A DNA stretch of 64,000 nt. It comes from Pyrinomonadaceae bacterium (GTDB lineage: Bacteria > Acidobacteriota > Blastocatellia > Pyrinomonadales > Pyrinomonadaceae). The translations under genes and the position numbers were made by a program. The DNA lies in contig JAGOBH010000001.1 in assembly GCA_017983495.1 (NCBI GenBank), positions 558,001 through 622,000 of the forward strand, given 5' to 3'. Positions within the stretch are counted from its first letter, which is position 1. The number at the start of each line of letters is the position of its first letter. Below, piece after piece: positions 36,863 to 47,517 of this stretch. Under the pieces are notes generated by a model. The model had not been told where the DNA came from, did not search any database, and saw only the letters and a program-made list of their open reading frames with translations.

Positions 36863-37213
36863 ATGGGCGTAGAAGACTGTATTTTTTGTAAGGTAGTCAG
36901 CGGTGCGATACCGGCGGCAAAGTTGCACGAGGACGAGGTTTGCATAGCCTTTAACGACATCAGCCCGCAAGCTCCGACGCATATTTTGATCGTGCCGCGT
37001 GAGCATTTTGACTCAATGGACACGGCCGGCCCTGAGCATCAGTCGGCACTTGGACATCTGTTGCTCACTGCCGCATCGATCGCCAGGGAGAAGGGCTTTG
37101 CCGAAAACGGTTATCGCGTTGTCATCAACACCAATAGCGATGGCGGCCAAACCGTGTTTCATCTGCATGTCCACCTGCTCGCCGGGCGGCCGTTCATTTT
37201 CCCGCCCGGTTGA
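36863..37213 (+). CDS. HIT-domain (HinT) nucleotide hydrolase
   Basis: 116 residues from ATG 36863 (MGVEDCIFCKVVSGAIPAAK); an upstream TTG reading is less likely. The histidine triad HLHVHLL (His100, 102, 104) near the end is intact, as is NDISPQAPTHILIVPREHF. HinT enzymes hydrolyse nucleoside 5'-phosphoramidates and acyl-adenylates. It lies between murA and a TPR lipoprotein gene and probably shares their transcript. Confidence 0.95.
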   Translation: MGVEDCIFCKVVSGAIPAAKLHEDEVCIAFNDISPQAPTHILIVPREHFDSMDTAGPEHQSALGHLLLTAASIAREKGFAENGYRVVINTNSDGGQTVFHLHVHLLAGRPFIFPPG

Positions 37214-37243
37214 TCTGAATATTTCGCATTTATCAATAGCTTT

Positions 37244-38104
37244 ATGACGCGTATTTTCATTGCAGTGGTATTTTTAATGGCAGCATTCGCACAGTTTGGC
37301 TGTGGCGGTGCAGGCTCGAATGTGGCGCCGGCAGATGCCAACGCTAACTCGGCAGCGGTCTCCGAATTTGCCTATATCACTGACCCGAATGCTGCTTTGG
37401 CGGAAGGTAATCGACTTTTGGATAATAACCAAACTGAAAAAGCGATCGAAGCCTATAGGCGTGCCGTCGAGTTGAACCCGGATCTTGCCGAAGCCCATTT
37501 CCAGCTCGGCATCGCCTATGCCCTGATCGAATCCGAAATGCAACAATCAGGAGCAAATGTTGAGGCAACGGCGAACACAGGTGAAAAAAAGGCTGGCCAG
37601 CCTAAACCTAACTCACAGAAAGCCTTTGAAAAAGCCGTCGAGGCCTATAAAAAACTCATCGCCGCCAACGCCAAGGATGATGTGTCTCAGTTCAATCTGG
37701 GTCGTGCGTACAACAAACTAAACAAAGACGAAGAGGCAGAAGACGCCTTCAAGAATGCAGTCAAACTGAAACCCGAAGACACCGAGTACCAGACCGAATA
37801 CGGTGCGATCCTTGTGAAGCTTGCGAAATACCGCGAAGCTCTCGGTCCGCTGAAGAAGGCGATCGAAATAGACGCAGAGAATTCGCGTGCGGCAAATTTG
37901 CTCGAGGACGCCGAAGCCGGTGCAAAGCGGATCGATTTTGCTCAGAAGGACGACGACAAGAAACCGGACAGCAACACTGCCAATGCGAACATGGCCGCCA
38001 ATAGCAATTCACCGGTTGGTTCGGCCAATAGCAACACCAAGACAGCAAAAGAAGAACCAAAGGAGAAAAGACCTGAAAGGCCTACTCCCAAACCAAAACC
38101 ATAG
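37244..38104 (+). CDS. TPR-repeat lipoprotein
   Basis: 286 residues. Lipobox QFGC with Cys20. TPR units at about residues 47-90, 128-160 and 162-215 (AHFQLGIAYALIESEM, SQFNLGRAYNKLNKDEEAED, YGAILVKLAKYREALGPLKK). The last 60 residues are Asn/Lys/Pro-rich and unstructured (NTANANMAANSNSP...RPTPKPKP). A protein scaffold at the periplasmic face of a membrane is likely; its partner is not known. It follows the HIT gene by 30 bases. Confidence 0.85.
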   Translation: MTRIFIAVVFLMAAFAQFGCGGAGSNVAPADANANSAAVSEFAYITDPNAALAEGNRLLDNNQTEKAIEAYRRAVELNPDLAEAHFQLGIAYALIESEMQQSGANVEATANTGEKKAGQPKPNSQKAFEKAVEAYKKLIAANAKDDVSQFNLGRAYNKLNKDEEAEDAFKNAVKLKPEDTEYQTEYGAILVKLAKYREALGPLKKAIEIDAENSRAANLLEDAEAGAKRIDFAQKDDDKKPDSNTANANMAANSNSPVGSANSNTKTAKEEPKEKRPERPTPKPKP

Positions 38105-38204
38105 CAAGTTGGTGTCGCGAAATTACACAATCAGCAGCGAATGTGTGTCAACTTGACATTGACCCCAACACGCATCAAATTAACCCTATGAATACTGTCT
38201 GTTA

Positions 38205-40328
38205 ATGTATTCAATGGGTTTTATGTCGGATACCGAACCAAACAACACACTTTCGCTTGAACGCCGGTCTCGTATGCAAGAGGCTCGCGAGGCAATAATC
38301 GACAGACTCGCACGCGACCTGCCTACAGATATTGATCTCGAACGTTTTCTGAATGTGGTGGTTTCGGAGATAGGGCGGATGCTAAACGCCGACCGCTGTG
38401 ATCTGCTGCAACTCCACGAGGGCAAAGATCTGCGGATCAGTCACGAGTGGCGCAAAGATAAATCAGTTCCAAAAAGCGAAGGGACGACGATCCCGTTTGA
38501 CGCGGCAAAACTTAGTGAGAGGTTCGATATCACCCGGCCGATTCGGATGGATGACACATCGAAGGCAAAAGACCCGACTCTCAAATTCTTTACCAAAGCA
38601 CTTGAAACCCGTTCGCTTCTCATAATCCCGATCATTCTCAATGGCCGTGTGCTCGGCCTGCTTGGGCTGCATGACACGCATTCGCCGCGAGTCTGGCTTG
38701 ACGAGGAAGTCGCGTTCCTCCAGTCGATAGCACAGCAGCTTGCGATCGGATACCAATACACGAGTCTCTACGTTACGCAGGAACAGGAATCGCGTCGGAC
38801 CAATGCTCTGCTCGAGATCGCAAATACACTCAATTCACATTCAGACTTTAAGGAAGTTTCAGCTCTCGTGCTCGAACGTGCGATCGGGCTCGTCGGCGCC
38901 GACTACGGCGCACTGGGTGTGCTTGATAAAAGCGGCAAGCGGATATCACTGGCGTCATTCAAATCGGCCGAGGGCATAAAGCTGGGCAAATTACTCAAGA
39001 TGATCGAGCAGCATAACAAGTCGCTCTCGATCGATTCGTTTTCGGCTCTTGGCGATCTGCTAAATGACGGCAAGACGTTGCGACTTGTCGATTCTCAACT
39101 GCCATTTGCCATCCGTTTGTTTTTCAACACGCAGCTTCACGGTAAGACCGCACTTGTAACGCCCGTTAATGTCGCCGGGCACACTTATGGACTTCTAGGC
39201 TTCGTATGGAGCAAGGAAAACCCTTTGGTTGAGCATGACATTGCGTTGATCGAGGGAATCGCCGATCAGATCGGTACCGCACTTGAGCGTGATCAGCTAT
39301 CGGCCGAAGTGATGCGGCTAAAGAGTGAGTTGCATCAAAAGCAAAGCGAGATCGTCGGGCAGGCGCCGTCGATCCGCCGGGCTATCGAGCTGGGGCTGAA
39401 CGTGGCCGATACCAACACGACAGTTCTGATCCTTGGCGAATCGGGCACGGGAAAAGAACTGATCGCAAATCTGATCCACTACAATTCCGGACGGGAAAGC
39501 GGGCCGTACATCAAAATAAACTGCGGAGCGATCCCGGAAAATCTGCTCGAATCCGAACTTTTTGGGCACGAAAAAGGTGCATTCACCGATGCACGCTCGC
39601 AGAGGCAGGGCAGGTTTGAAGAAGCGAATGGCGGGACACTCTTTTTGGATGAGATCGGCGAGATGCCGCTGCAGGCCCAGGTCAAACTATTGCGAGTGCT
39701 TCAGGATGGCGAATTTACACGAGTCGGCGGCAAACAAGTGATCAAGGCCGATGTTCGTGTCGTCGCAGCAACAAATTCCGACCTTGAAAGAGCAATCGAC
39801 GAAGGCCTATTTCGAAAGGACCTTTACTACCGACTTTCGGTGTTTCCGATATCGCTTCCGTCGCTGCGGGAGCGGCCCGAGGACATACACCTCCTGATCT
39901 TTCATTTTCTTGAGCTCTATAAAGAAAAGACGGGGAGATTTGTTTCGGGCATCTCACAGGAAGCGATGCGAGCTCTTGTGAACTATGAATGGCCGGGTAA
40001 TGTACGTGAACTGGAAAATGCCATTGAGCGGGCCGTCATTATTGCCTCAGGTCGACAGATCGAACTCAGCGACCTTCCGGACGCGATAAGCCGCCGCGAG
40101 TCAGATGCAAATGCATTTGCACGCCACGAACGCGCGGCAGCAGCGGTTGAAGGGCGAGACATCGGCATTGAGATCTCGCTACCGTCGGCTCTCGACGAGA
40201 TCGAGAAACAAGTGATCGAGGCTACGCTCGACTATACCGACGGAGACAAATCGAGGGCGGCACGGCTTTTGAACATCGGCCGCAAGACGCTTTATCGTAA
40301 GCTGGATGAGTATAAGATCGCGGATTGA
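38205..40328 (+). CDS. Sigma-54 activator with two GAF domains
   Basis: 707 residues. Three in-frame ATGs (38205, 38214, 38223) compete; none has a strong SD. GAF domains lie at about 42-185 and 205-360. The AAA+ ATPase has Walker A GESGTGKE (411-418), the sigma-54 contact loop GAFTDA (458-463), and Walker [15 protein letters not shown]-terminal Fis-type helix-turn-helix ([20 protein letters not shown]) binds DNA. The loop is normally GAFTGA; the GAFTDA variant is common in FhlA/NorR-like proteins. GAF ligands are unknown. No sigma-54 promoter was recognised nearby. Confidence 0.93.
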   Translation: MYSMGFMSDTEPNNTLSLERRSRMQEAREAIIDRLARDLPTDIDLERFLNVVVSEIGRMLNADRCDLLQLHEGKDLRISHEWRKDKSVPKSEGTTIPFDAAKLSERFDITRPIRMDDTSKAKDPTLKFFTKALETRSLLIIPIILNGRVLGLLGLHDTHSPRVWLDEEVAFLQSIAQQLAIGYQYTSLYVTQEQESRRTNALLEIANTLNSHSDFKEVSALVLERAIGLVGADYGALGVLDKSGKRISLASFKSAEGIKLGKLLKMIEQHNKSLSIDSFSALGDLLNDGKTLRLVDSQLPFAIRLFFNTQLHGKTALVTPVNVAGHTYGLLGFVWSKENPLVEHDIALIEGIADQIGTALERDQLSAEVMRLKSELHQKQSEIVGQAPSIRRAIELGLNVADTNTTVLILGESGTGKELIANLIHYNSGRESGPYIKINCGAIPENLLESELFGHEKGAFTDARSQRQGRFEEANGGTLFLDEIGEMPLQAQVKLLRVLQDGEFTRVGGKQVIKADVRVVAATNSDLERAIDEGLFRKDLYYRLSVFPISLPSLRERPEDIHLLIFHFLELYKEKTGRFVSGISQEAMRALVNYEWPGNVRELENAIERAVIIASGRQIELSDLPDAISRRESDANAFARHERAAAAVEGRDIGIEISLPSALDEIEKQVIEATLDYTDGDKSRAARLLNIGRKTLYRKLDEYKIAD

Positions 40329-40460
40329 GCGCCGGCTTACGATTTTTCTTGCCGATTGGCGATAGTTCCGACTAAACTGTTCTCAATTCAAATATTCATC
40401 GAATGGTCGCTGCCCACCTAACTCTTCCCGGCAGTTCGTTCGATGGATCCGGAGATATAA

Positions 40461-42620
40461 ATGAAACGAAATTTGCTGATTTCCGCATTCGCGGTATTGC
40501 TTTGCGGCTCGATAGTCGTTGGCGCACAGTCGCCGACACCGACGCCCGCCAATCCGCAGGAAGATGTAGTCAAGATCACCACTAGTTTGGTTCAGATAGA
40601 CGTTTTGGTGACCGACAAAGACGGTAAGCAGGTCAGGGATCTAAAGCCGGGCGAGTTTGAACTCTATCAGGACGGAAAGCTTCAAAAAGTGACCAAGTTC
40701 ACCTATATTGCGTCGCCGTCAAGATCGGTGACGAAAACTGCCGGTGATCTCGGAACGGAACAAACTATTTCGACGGCGGGTGTTATCGAAAAGACCTCGG
40801 GAAGGCTCGTCACATTTATCATCGATGACGGAAATTGTTCGGTCTCGCATGCCGGAATGGTGGCAACGCGCGATGCCCTCGAGAAATTTATCAACCTACA
40901 AATGCAGCCGAATGACCGAGTGGCTATTTATAAGACCCGTTCCGGCAGTAGCATGCTCCAGCAGTACACATCAGATAAACAGATGTTGTTGCGAATGGCG
41001 AAGCGTATCCGTTGGTATCCGCCAACCGGAACATGCAGCTCGAATTTCGGTAGTTTTTTTGAGGCTGCCAAGTCGAATACTATAAACGCGGTTGGTTCGG
41101 ACGGGTCGATCACGTCGAAATCTATTGAGTCGGAACAGGACCGAAAGCGGAGAGAGGCAACGGAGGATTTTAGCAAAAACGATCAAACGATCGGAACGAT
41201 CGGGGTGATCAATTACGTGGTCCGCGGGCTCGAGGCAGTTCCCGGCCGGAAAATGGTTTTTTTAATGTCAGACGGAATATCTATTCGTGACCGAACGGGG
41301 ATCTCTACGACCGCGATGAGCATTTTGCGTGACTTGACCGACCGGGCAAACCGAGCGTCAGTTCTTTTCAATACGATCGACGTGCGCGGAACGTATGATC
41401 CGGCCGGAATTGAAGCCCGGGATGAGGTCGACGTCACCGGAGTGATAGATTCGGCCAGGCCGTCAGGAACATCGCTGATCAGATCGAACCGCGAACGAGA
41501 TACGCGTTTGGCGGCCGAAGGAATGTTTTACTTGGCAAACGAGACAGGCGGCCGATTTTTTCAAGGGACAAATAATCTGGAAGGGCCGATTGAAAAGGGA
41601 CTGGGTCTCGAACAAGGTTATTATTTGCTCGGGTACGAACCTGACGATGACGCATTCAAGGGCAAGGATTTTCACAAGATCGAGGTCAAAGTAAGTCGCC
41701 CGGGAGCGAAAGTCGCATCGCGTGCCGGATTTCTGGCGAAGCCGGACGTAGAGACGGCATCGGCAATTAAGTCGGTTGACAGCGAACTTTACCAGGCAAT
41801 TGCCGCCCCATTACCGAGGGCTGGGCTAGATCTTAGACTAACTGCGTTTTTCGGCAACTCGCCGGGCGAGGGCAACTTCATCCGATCGTTGGTGGCATTG
41901 AAAGGCGGCGATATTACGTTTGTTCCCGAAACCGGCGGAGCTCAAAAGGCTGTATTCGATGTTGTGGCGGTCACGCTTGATGAAAAGAACAAGGTCGTGG
42001 ATGAATTCAATCGAACTCACACACTAAAGGTCGATCCTCGGACGGCTGAGATCATCAGATCAAACGGTCTTGTCTATTCCGTAGATGTCCCGGTAAAGAA
42101 AGACGGCACCTACAACTTTCGGCTTGCGATGAGAGATTCCTCGAGTCGTGTCCTCGGTTCTGCCGGACAGGCTATATCGATCCCGGACCTGAAGAAAGAG
42201 AAAATGGTGATCTCCGGGTTGAGCCTTGGCGAACTCGATGCTGACGGCAAGTTCGGCAGGCCTTCGATGACCAAGCCTGACAACGGATTTGCGCTAAATG
42301 CTTCCAAGGGCGGACCTGTCACGCGGCAATTCAAGCGGCCATCGGCCGCGGCGTATTCGTACACGATCTACAACGGCGGTGCCGACGTTAACGCCCTGAC
42401 GATCCAAGTCAACCTTTATCGTGATGGAAAGTTGATCTCCGAGGGCCAACAGAAAAGGATCGAGAGTTCTACGATCTCGCCCGGCCGAATCGAGGATCAT
42501 GGATTTTTGAGATTTAACGGTGCCGTCGAACTCGGAGACTATACTTTCGAGGTGATCATTCGAAATCCTGCTAAAAATGAAGCGTCTTCGCAAACGGTGG
42601 ACTTTGAGATCATAGATTGA
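40461..42620 (+). CDS. Exported VWFA-related acidobacterial-domain protein
   Basis: 719 residues from ATG 40461 with GGAG upstream. A signal peptide ends near VVGAQS (residue 24). The opening of the domain, TSLVQIDVLVTDKDGKQVRD followed by LKPGEFELYQDGKLQKVTKF, is the signature of the VWFA-related domain typical of Acidobacteriota. The von Willebrand A fold continues with VTFIIDDGNCSVSHAGM and KMVFLMSDGISI. Residues 440-719 are beta-rich. Role unknown; often many copies per genome. This gene is the best lineage marker in the window. Confidence 0.9.
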   Translation: MKRNLLISAFAVLLCGSIVVGAQSPTPTPANPQEDVVKITTSLVQIDVLVTDKDGKQVRDLKPGEFELYQDGKLQKVTKFTYIASPSRSVTKTAGDLGTEQTISTAGVIEKTSGRLVTFIIDDGNCSVSHAGMVATRDALEKFINLQMQPNDRVAIYKTRSGSSMLQQYTSDKQMLLRMAKRIRWYPPTGTCSSNFGSFFEAAKSNTINAVGSDGSITSKSIESEQDRKRREATEDFSKNDQTIGTIGVINYVVRGLEAVPGRKMVFLMSDGISIRDRTGISTTAMSILRDLTDRANRASVLFNTIDVRGTYDPAGIEARDEVDVTGVIDSARPSGTSLIRSNRERDTRLAAEGMFYLANETGGRFFQGTNNLEGPIEKGLGLEQGYYLLGYEPDDDAFKGKDFHKIEVKVSRPGAKVASRAGFLAKPDVETASAIKSVDSELYQAIAAPLPRAGLDLRLTAFFGNSPGEGNFIRSLVALKGGDITFVPETGGAQKAVFDVVAVTLDEKNKVVDEFNRTHTLKVDPRTAEIIRSNGLVYSVDVPVKKDGTYNFRLAMRDSSSRVLGSAGQAISIPDLKKEKMVISGLSLGELDADGKFGRPSMTKPDNGFALNASKGGPVTRQFKRPSAAAYSYTIYNGGADVNALTIQVNLYRDGKLISEGQQKRIESSTISPGRIEDHGFLRFNGAVELGDYTFEVIIRNPAKNEASSQTVDFEIID

Positions 42621-42644
42621 ACCAATACGTGCGAAAATACTGAG

Positions 42645-44564
42645 ATGGACATCACGGTTGGCACTGCCGGGCATATCGATCATGGCAAGACAACGCTGAT
42701 CAAAGCGCTGACTGGCGTCGATACCGACCGTTTACCCGAGGAAAAGCAACGAGGAATCACGATCGACCTTGGGTTTGCCGAGCTTGAATTGGACGGAGTG
42801 CATATTGGGTTTGTCGATGTTCCTGGGCACGAGCGTTTTGTTAAGAATATGCTTGCCGGGGCAAGCGGTATCGACTTGGTAATGCTGATAATTGCGGCGG
42901 ATGAGGGCGTCATGCCGCAAACCCGTGAACACTTTGAGATCTGCCGGCTGTTAAATGTATCTTCCGGGATCGTCGTTCTTACAAAGATCGACCTTGTCGA
43001 CGAAGAGACGCTCGATCTCGCCCGCCTCGAAACGGCTGAGCTAGCTAAAGGATCATTTCTAGAAAATGCTCCTGTAATTGCTGTAAATTCCCGTAACGGT
43101 TCTGGTATCGAAGAGCTAAAGGCCGCTCTTCGAACAGCTTCCTCGAATATTAAACCCCGACGAAGTGACCTTGTCACACGATTGCCGATCGATCGCAGCT
43201 TTACTGTAAAAGGATTCGGAGCAGTCGTTACGGGAACCTTGGTGTCCGGCGAGATCGGAGAAGGCGATGAGCTTGAACTCATGCCCTCCGGGAGGAAGGT
43301 GCGTATTCGCGGGGTCCAGGTTCATCGGCGAAAGACGACGACCGCTGTTTCGGGTCAGCGAGCGGCCTTAAATCTCGCTGGTATAGATCATCATGAGCTA
43401 TCACGCGGTATGGAACTCTGCGGACCCGGAACCATGCGACCGACTCAGGTGATCGATGCAGAGATCGAAGTTCTGTCGACGGCAACTCGCGGTATCAGAT
43501 CTCGCCAGCGCGTTCGTGCACATATCGGAACCGCCGAAGTTCTTGCTCGTGTCAGTGTCTTGAATGCGGTCAACGAGATCCCGCCAGGAGAAACAGGCCT
43601 CGTGCAGTTAAGGCTTGAGGTGCCGATTGTGTGTGTTCCGGACGAGCGATTTATCATCAGGCAATACTCTCCGCAAGTCACCATTGCAGGCGGACGAATA
43701 CTAGACGGTCACGCTGATAAGCACAAGAAAAAGGATCTCGATAAGGTCATTGCGCGATTACACGAAATTGCCGATGACGCTAGTCTCTCTGTACGGGTAC
43801 GGATATTGGTCGAGTCGGCGGGTGCCGCCGGTGTCAGTTTGGCAGAGCTACAGGAAAGGACGGGCGCGGTCAAACCGGCGCTCGCTGCCGCAATCGGGGA
43901 AAACGTCTCCGAGGAATCGGCCATAGTTGTCGGCGAACACATTATCGCAAAAGCTGAATTTGACCGGCTAGGCAGTGAAGTTCTCACGGCTGTTGGAACA
44001 TACCATTTGTCGCAGCCTCTCGCGAAAGGAATGCCCTTGACATCAATTCGTGAAGCTGTCTTTGCCTACGCAGTGGAAGCGGTTGAACAGGCCGTTATTG
44101 CTCACTTGTCAGGAAAAGGCGAATTGGTGATCCTGGGCGACGCGGTTCGCCTTAAGGGCCACCGAACTGAGTTAGATCCAAGCGAACTGAAGGCGCAAGA
44201 GACTATTCGAAATACCTACAAGACTGCCGGTCTTGACGTTCCAAAGGTCGATGAGCTTATGGCCACAGTGGCCGCCGAATCGAATCTTCGTTCGGATCAT
44301 GTTCGAAAGCTATTTCAGACGCTGATTGACGGCGGTGAGATCGTAAAGATAAGTGATGATTTCTACTTTCATGTGGGAATACTAAACGAGTTAGTCGGAA
44401 AATTGCGCACTCATGCTTCCGGCGTGGGCGAATCACTAATAGATGTGGCACAATTCAAGGAAATGGCAGGCATTTCGCGAAAGTATGCGATACCATTGCT
44501 CGAGTATTTTGATCGCACACGGGTAACGGTCCGAGCCGGTGATAAGCGAAAGATCATATTATGA
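42645..44564 (+). CDS. selB: Selenocysteine-specific elongation factor SelB
   Basis: 639 residues. The GTPase domain has [16 protein letters not shown] (9-24), [12 protein letters not shown] and [16 protein letters not shown], with TKID as the NKxD element. The LGFAEL region and the four C-terminal winged helices (last 250 residues, [20 protein letters not shown] at the end) separate SelB from EF-Tu. It delivers Sec-tRNA to UGA codons followed by a SECIS hairpin. selA, selC and selD are not in the window, nor did I recognise a UGA-containing gene. The stop overlaps the next start by four bases. Confidence 0.96.
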   Translation: MDITVGTAGHIDHGKTTLIKALTGVDTDRLPEEKQRGITIDLGFAELELDGVHIGFVDVPGHERFVKNMLAGASGIDLVMLIIAADEGVMPQTREHFEICRLLNVSSGIVVLTKIDLVDEETLDLARLETAELAKGSFLENAPVIAVNSRNGSGIEELKAALRTASSNIKPRRSDLVTRLPIDRSFTVKGFGAVVTGTLVSGEIGEGDELELMPSGRKVRIRGVQVHRRKTTTAVSGQRAALNLAGIDHHELSRGMELCGPGTMRPTQVIDAEIEVLSTATRGIRSRQRVRAHIGTAEVLARVSVLNAVNEIPPGETGLVQLRLEVPIVCVPDERFIIRQYSPQVTIAGGRILDGHADKHKKKDLDKVIARLHEIADDASLSVRVRILVESAGAAGVSLAELQERTGAVKPALAAAIGENVSEESAIVVGEHIIAKAEFDRLGSEVLTAVGTYHLSQPLAKGMPLTSIREAVFAYAVEAVEQAVIAHLSGKGELVILGDAVRLKGHRTELDPSELKAQETIRNTYKTAGLDVPKVDELMATVAAESNLRSDHVRKLFQTLIDGGEIVKISDDFYFHVGILNELVGKLRTHASGVGESLIDVAQFKEMAGISRKYAIPLLEYFDRTRVTVRAGDKRKIIL

Positions 44565-45262
44565 GAAAATTTCTTTCGGCCCGTTGGCAAGACCTGATAA
44601 TGGCCAACTATGAGGTTGACCCGTCGCTGCTTGAGAGCAGGGTGCCGCCCGGCACCGAACTCGATCTGCAGGATGGAAAATGCTACGTCAGCCTGGTTGG
44701 CTTCATGTTTTTAGATACACGTGTCCTTGGGTTGCCGGTTCCGTTTCATATTAATTTTGAAGAGGTAAATCTACGGTTTTACATTAAGCGTGAACTCGAT
44801 GATGAGGTTCGGAGAGCCGTGTGTTTTGTAAAGGAGATCGTACCGCGTTTCGCGATCGCGACCGTCGCTCGCGTTCTATACGGCGAACCGTATGAATGCT
44901 GGCAAATGGATCACACGAGGACCGAAACAAGCGTCGAATATAGCTGGTCGAAAGGCGAATGCCGAAATCGACTGAGCGTCGAGATCGAACAAAGTGTTGG
45001 TGTGCCGGAGGCAGGGTCGCACGGTGAGTTTATCATCGAACATTACTGGGGCTACACGAAACGAGGTGGTACCCGAGTAGATGAATACAAGGTTGAACAT
45101 CCGAAATGGGAGTTGTTCTCAGTTAAGAATGAGCAGATAGACGTCGATTTTGGCGGCACCTATGGGCTCGAATTTGCGTTCTTGGGGAATCAGAAGTCTT
45201 CGTCTACACTTTTGGCAAAGGGATCTGAGGTTTCGGTTTATCAGGGTGAGAGGATCAGATGA
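44561..45262 (+). CDS. DUF2071 (YqjF-like) protein
   Basis: 233 residues. N-terminal FLSARWQDLIMANYEVDPSL, then VSLVGFMFLDTRVLGLPVPF and NLRFYIKREL fit DUF2071, a fold related to acetoacetate decarboxylase-like barrels. Function unknown. Its ATG overlaps the selB stop (ATGA), and its stop overlaps the folA start, so the three genes are translationally coupled. Confidence 0.88.
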   Translation: MRKFLSARWQDLIMANYEVDPSLLESRVPPGTELDLQDGKCYVSLVGFMFLDTRVLGLPVPFHINFEEVNLRFYIKRELDDEVRRAVCFVKEIVPRFAIATVARVLYGEPYECWQMDHTRTETSVEYSWSKGECRNRLSVEIEQSVGVPEAGSHGEFIIEHYWGYTKRGGTRVDEYKVEHPKWELFSVKNEQIDVDFGGTYGLEFAFLGNQKSSSTLLAKGSEVSVYQGERIR

Positions 45263-45738
45263 TCATTGGGATTGTGGCGATCGCCGAAAATTATGCTATT
45301 GGGAGAAACGGACAACTGCCTTGGCATTATAGTGCGGACATGAAGTTTTTTAAGGACACCACGACCGGCCACGCTGTTTTGATGGGAGCAAACACCTGGC
45401 GCTCGATTGGAAAGCCGTTACCTAAAAGATTGAACATTGTGCTAAGTGGTGCAAGCAGTGTGACGCCGCCTGCTGAGGTGATGCGGTTAATGAGCAAAGA
45501 TGAGGCCATTGATCTTTCCCGATATCTAAATCGTGATGTTTTCATCATCGGCGGAGCCAAAGTATATGCGGAATTTGCTGATGATATCGAAAAATGGATC
45601 GTCACGCGAATACCTGAAATTGTAATTGACGCAGACACATTCATGCCGCCAGATTTTCTTAACGGTTTTAATGCGGTCGAAACTGTCGATCTTGGCGAAG
45701 GATTGAAGGTCGATATCATGCAAAGAAGCGTAATTTGA
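45259..45738 (+). CDS. folA: Dihydrofolate reductase
   Basis: 159 residues. It reduces dihydrofolate with NADPH. IVAIAENYAIGRNGQLPWHY at 4-23, the catalytic Asp in SADMKFFKDTT near residue 27, and the NADPH-loop VFIIGGAKVYAEF near residue 94 are in place. The start overlaps the DUF2071 stop. Together with the 5-formyl-THF cyclo-ligase at 16482 this is the second folate gene here. Confidence 0.93.
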   Translation: MIIGIVAIAENYAIGRNGQLPWHYSADMKFFKDTTTGHAVLMGANTWRSIGKPLPKRLNIVLSGASSVTPPAEVMRLMSKDEAIDLSRYLNRDVFIIGGAKVYAEFADDIEKWIVTRIPEIVIDADTFMPPDFLNGFNAVETVDLGEGLKVDIMQRSVI

Positions 45739-45778
45739 TATACAATCGTCGCAAAATCAGTTCAGGAGAGACAGCCAT

Positions 45779-46075
45779 ATGATGGGCGGAAAAACTTGGG
45801 ACGAGTGGATCGCAGAATATTCTGAAAGTCACCAGCACCCGATAAACAAACTGACGCATCAGTTCGGCATTCCGATGATCGCAGTTTCGATATTGCTCGT
45901 GCCTGTTTCGTTCTTTGCGACCGGCTTTTGGCGCATTTCATTGGGATTATTCGTTGTCGGATGGATACTCCAATTCATCGGACATTATTTCGAAGGTAAG
46001 CCGCCGGAGTTTTTCAAAGATTATCGTTTTTTGTTCGTCGGCCTGCGCTGGTGGATGAAAAAGACCTTTGGATAG
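45779..46075 (+). CDS. DUF962 (Mpo1-like) membrane protein
   Basis: 98 residues with AGGAGAG upstream. Family motif SHQHPINKLTHQFGIPM near residue 15 and GWILQFIGHYFEGKPPEFF near residue 58, with two or three membrane segments between. In yeast, Mpo1 is an iron-dependent dioxygenase acting on 2-hydroxy fatty acids; the shared His residues (H18, H25, H72 region) suggest the same metal site. Bacterial function is unproven. It follows folA by 40 bases. Confidence 0.88.
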   Translation: MMGGKTWDEWIAEYSESHQHPINKLTHQFGIPMIAVSILLVPVSFFATGFWRISLGLFVVGWILQFIGHYFEGKPPEFFKDYRFLFVGLRWWMKKTFG

Positions 46076-46132
46076 TGAATCGAATGCAGGCTGCGACTTC
46101 GCCTGATACACTACGGAAACAAATATAGCCCC

Positions 46133-47491
46133 TTGAACAAAACGCTAACCTTAACTCTCGATATCGGCTCATCGAGCGTTCGCGCCGCACTTTATGATGC
46201 GGATGCAAATCCCATCCCGAGATCGTCGGTCAAGATCCCACGTTCTTTCAATGTGACGCCGGACGGCGGATTCGAGATCGATACGAAATCAGCGATCGAA
46301 CAGATCGAATCGGCAATCGATCAGATCCTTGCAAAAACAAGCCAATTAGTTGGCGAGATCGGGTATGTGGCGTCATGCTCGTTCTGGCATAGCCTCGTCG
46401 GCGTCGAAGCAAACGGCAAGTACACGCCGAAAGTGTTGGGTTGGGCCGACACTCGTAGCCGTGCGTTTACCGACGTGTTGCGAAAACGGTTTGACGAAAC
46501 GGTTGTCCACAACAGAACCGGAGCGCGATTTCATTCGAGCTTTTGGCCGGCAAAGCTGATGTGGCTGCGGAGCGAATTTCCAGATGCGTTTTCGCGAGCG
46601 GCGATATTCTTATCATTTAGTGACCTTATAGGTTTACGCTTCTTTGATGAGCTGGCGACCAGCGTTTCGATGGCTTCGGGAACGGGCATTTTTGATATCC
46701 GAAAATGCGACTGGGATTCGGAATTGCTCAAATATCTGAAGATCAAGACGGCGATGCTCCCATCGGTCGCCCGGGAAGATCAAACATTCGAACTAAACAA
46801 AAAATATGCAAAACGCTGGCCGCGTCTTGCCGATGCGAAATGGTTCCCTACTATTGCCGACGGTGCGGCTGATAATATCGGTTCCGGATGCGTCACACGG
46901 TCAAAAGCCGCGTTAATGGTCGGTACATCCGGAGCGATGCGTGTCGCATACGAAGGTGAACCCCCCGCGAAAATACCCGGCGGCCTCTGGTGCTATCGCA
47001 TCGACCGCAAACGCGTCATCCTCGGTGGAGCATTGTCAGACGGCGGCAATCTCTACGCGTGGATGAAAAAAAACCTAAAACTGCCAAAGGACGCTGAGGA
47101 GCAAATAGCAATTCGCCCGATCGGAACTCACGGCCTGACAGTTTCGCCATACTTTCACGGCGAACGAAGCACGCTCTACCGCGAGGATGCCCGAGGTTCG
47201 ATCAATGGTCTTACTGCTTCTAACGACTCAGTCGATATTCTGCAGGCCTCGATGGAATCCGTCGCCTACCGCTTCGCCGAGATACTTAAACAGCTAAACT
47301 CGGTCGTAAAGGTAAAAGAGATCGTCGCCTCCGGCGGAGCGCTGCGCGATTCGCCTGTATGGACACGAATGATCTCGGACATTCTCGGCCGCGAATTAAC
47401 AATAAGCGAAACCGGCGAATCATCTTTGCGTGGTGTCGTTTTGCTTGCACACGAAAGTATTGGCAAAATAGAGCATATCGATCCAATCTAG
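46133..47491 (+). CDS. FGGY-family carbohydrate kinase
   Basis: 452 residues from a TTG start; no ATG fits before the first strand. The first phosphate loop [18 protein letters not shown], then [14 protein letters not shown] near residue 100, and the second phosphate loop [10 protein letters not shown] near residue 263 are FGGY features, with [20 protein letters not shown] near the end for adenosine. Closest style is gluconokinase or xylulokinase. The next gene is transketolase, so a pentose-phosphate sugar acid or ketose is a sensible substrate. Confidence 0.88.
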   Translation: MNKTLTLTLDIGSSSVRAALYDADANPIPRSSVKIPRSFNVTPDGGFEIDTKSAIEQIESAIDQILAKTSQLVGEIGYVASCSFWHSLVGVEANGKYTPKVLGWADTRSRAFTDVLRKRFDETVVHNRTGARFHSSFWPAKLMWLRSEFPDAFSRAAIFLSFSDLIGLRFFDELATSVSMASGTGIFDIRKCDWDSELLKYLKIKTAMLPSVAREDQTFELNKKYAKRWPRLADAKWFPTIADGAADNIGSGCVTRSKAALMVGTSGAMRVAYEGEPPAKIPGGLWCYRIDRKRVILGGALSDGGNLYAWMKKNLKLPKDAEEQIAIRPIGTHGLTVSPYFHGERSTLYREDARGSINGLTASNDSVDILQASMESVAYRFAEILKQLNSVVKVKEIVASGGALRDSPVWTRMISDILGRELTISETGESSLRGVVLLAHESIGKIEHIDPI

Positions 47492-47517
47492 ATCTAGCTC
47501 GTTGGAACAAATTCCTA

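Noticed and set aside
39318..39569. Long antisense ORFs under many genes
   Set aside because: They mirror the codon bias of the real gene on the other strand and show no domain or SD.
47359..47517. N-terminal extension of transketolase
   Set aside because: It overlaps the kinase gene in another frame; conserved protein starts at ATG 47518.
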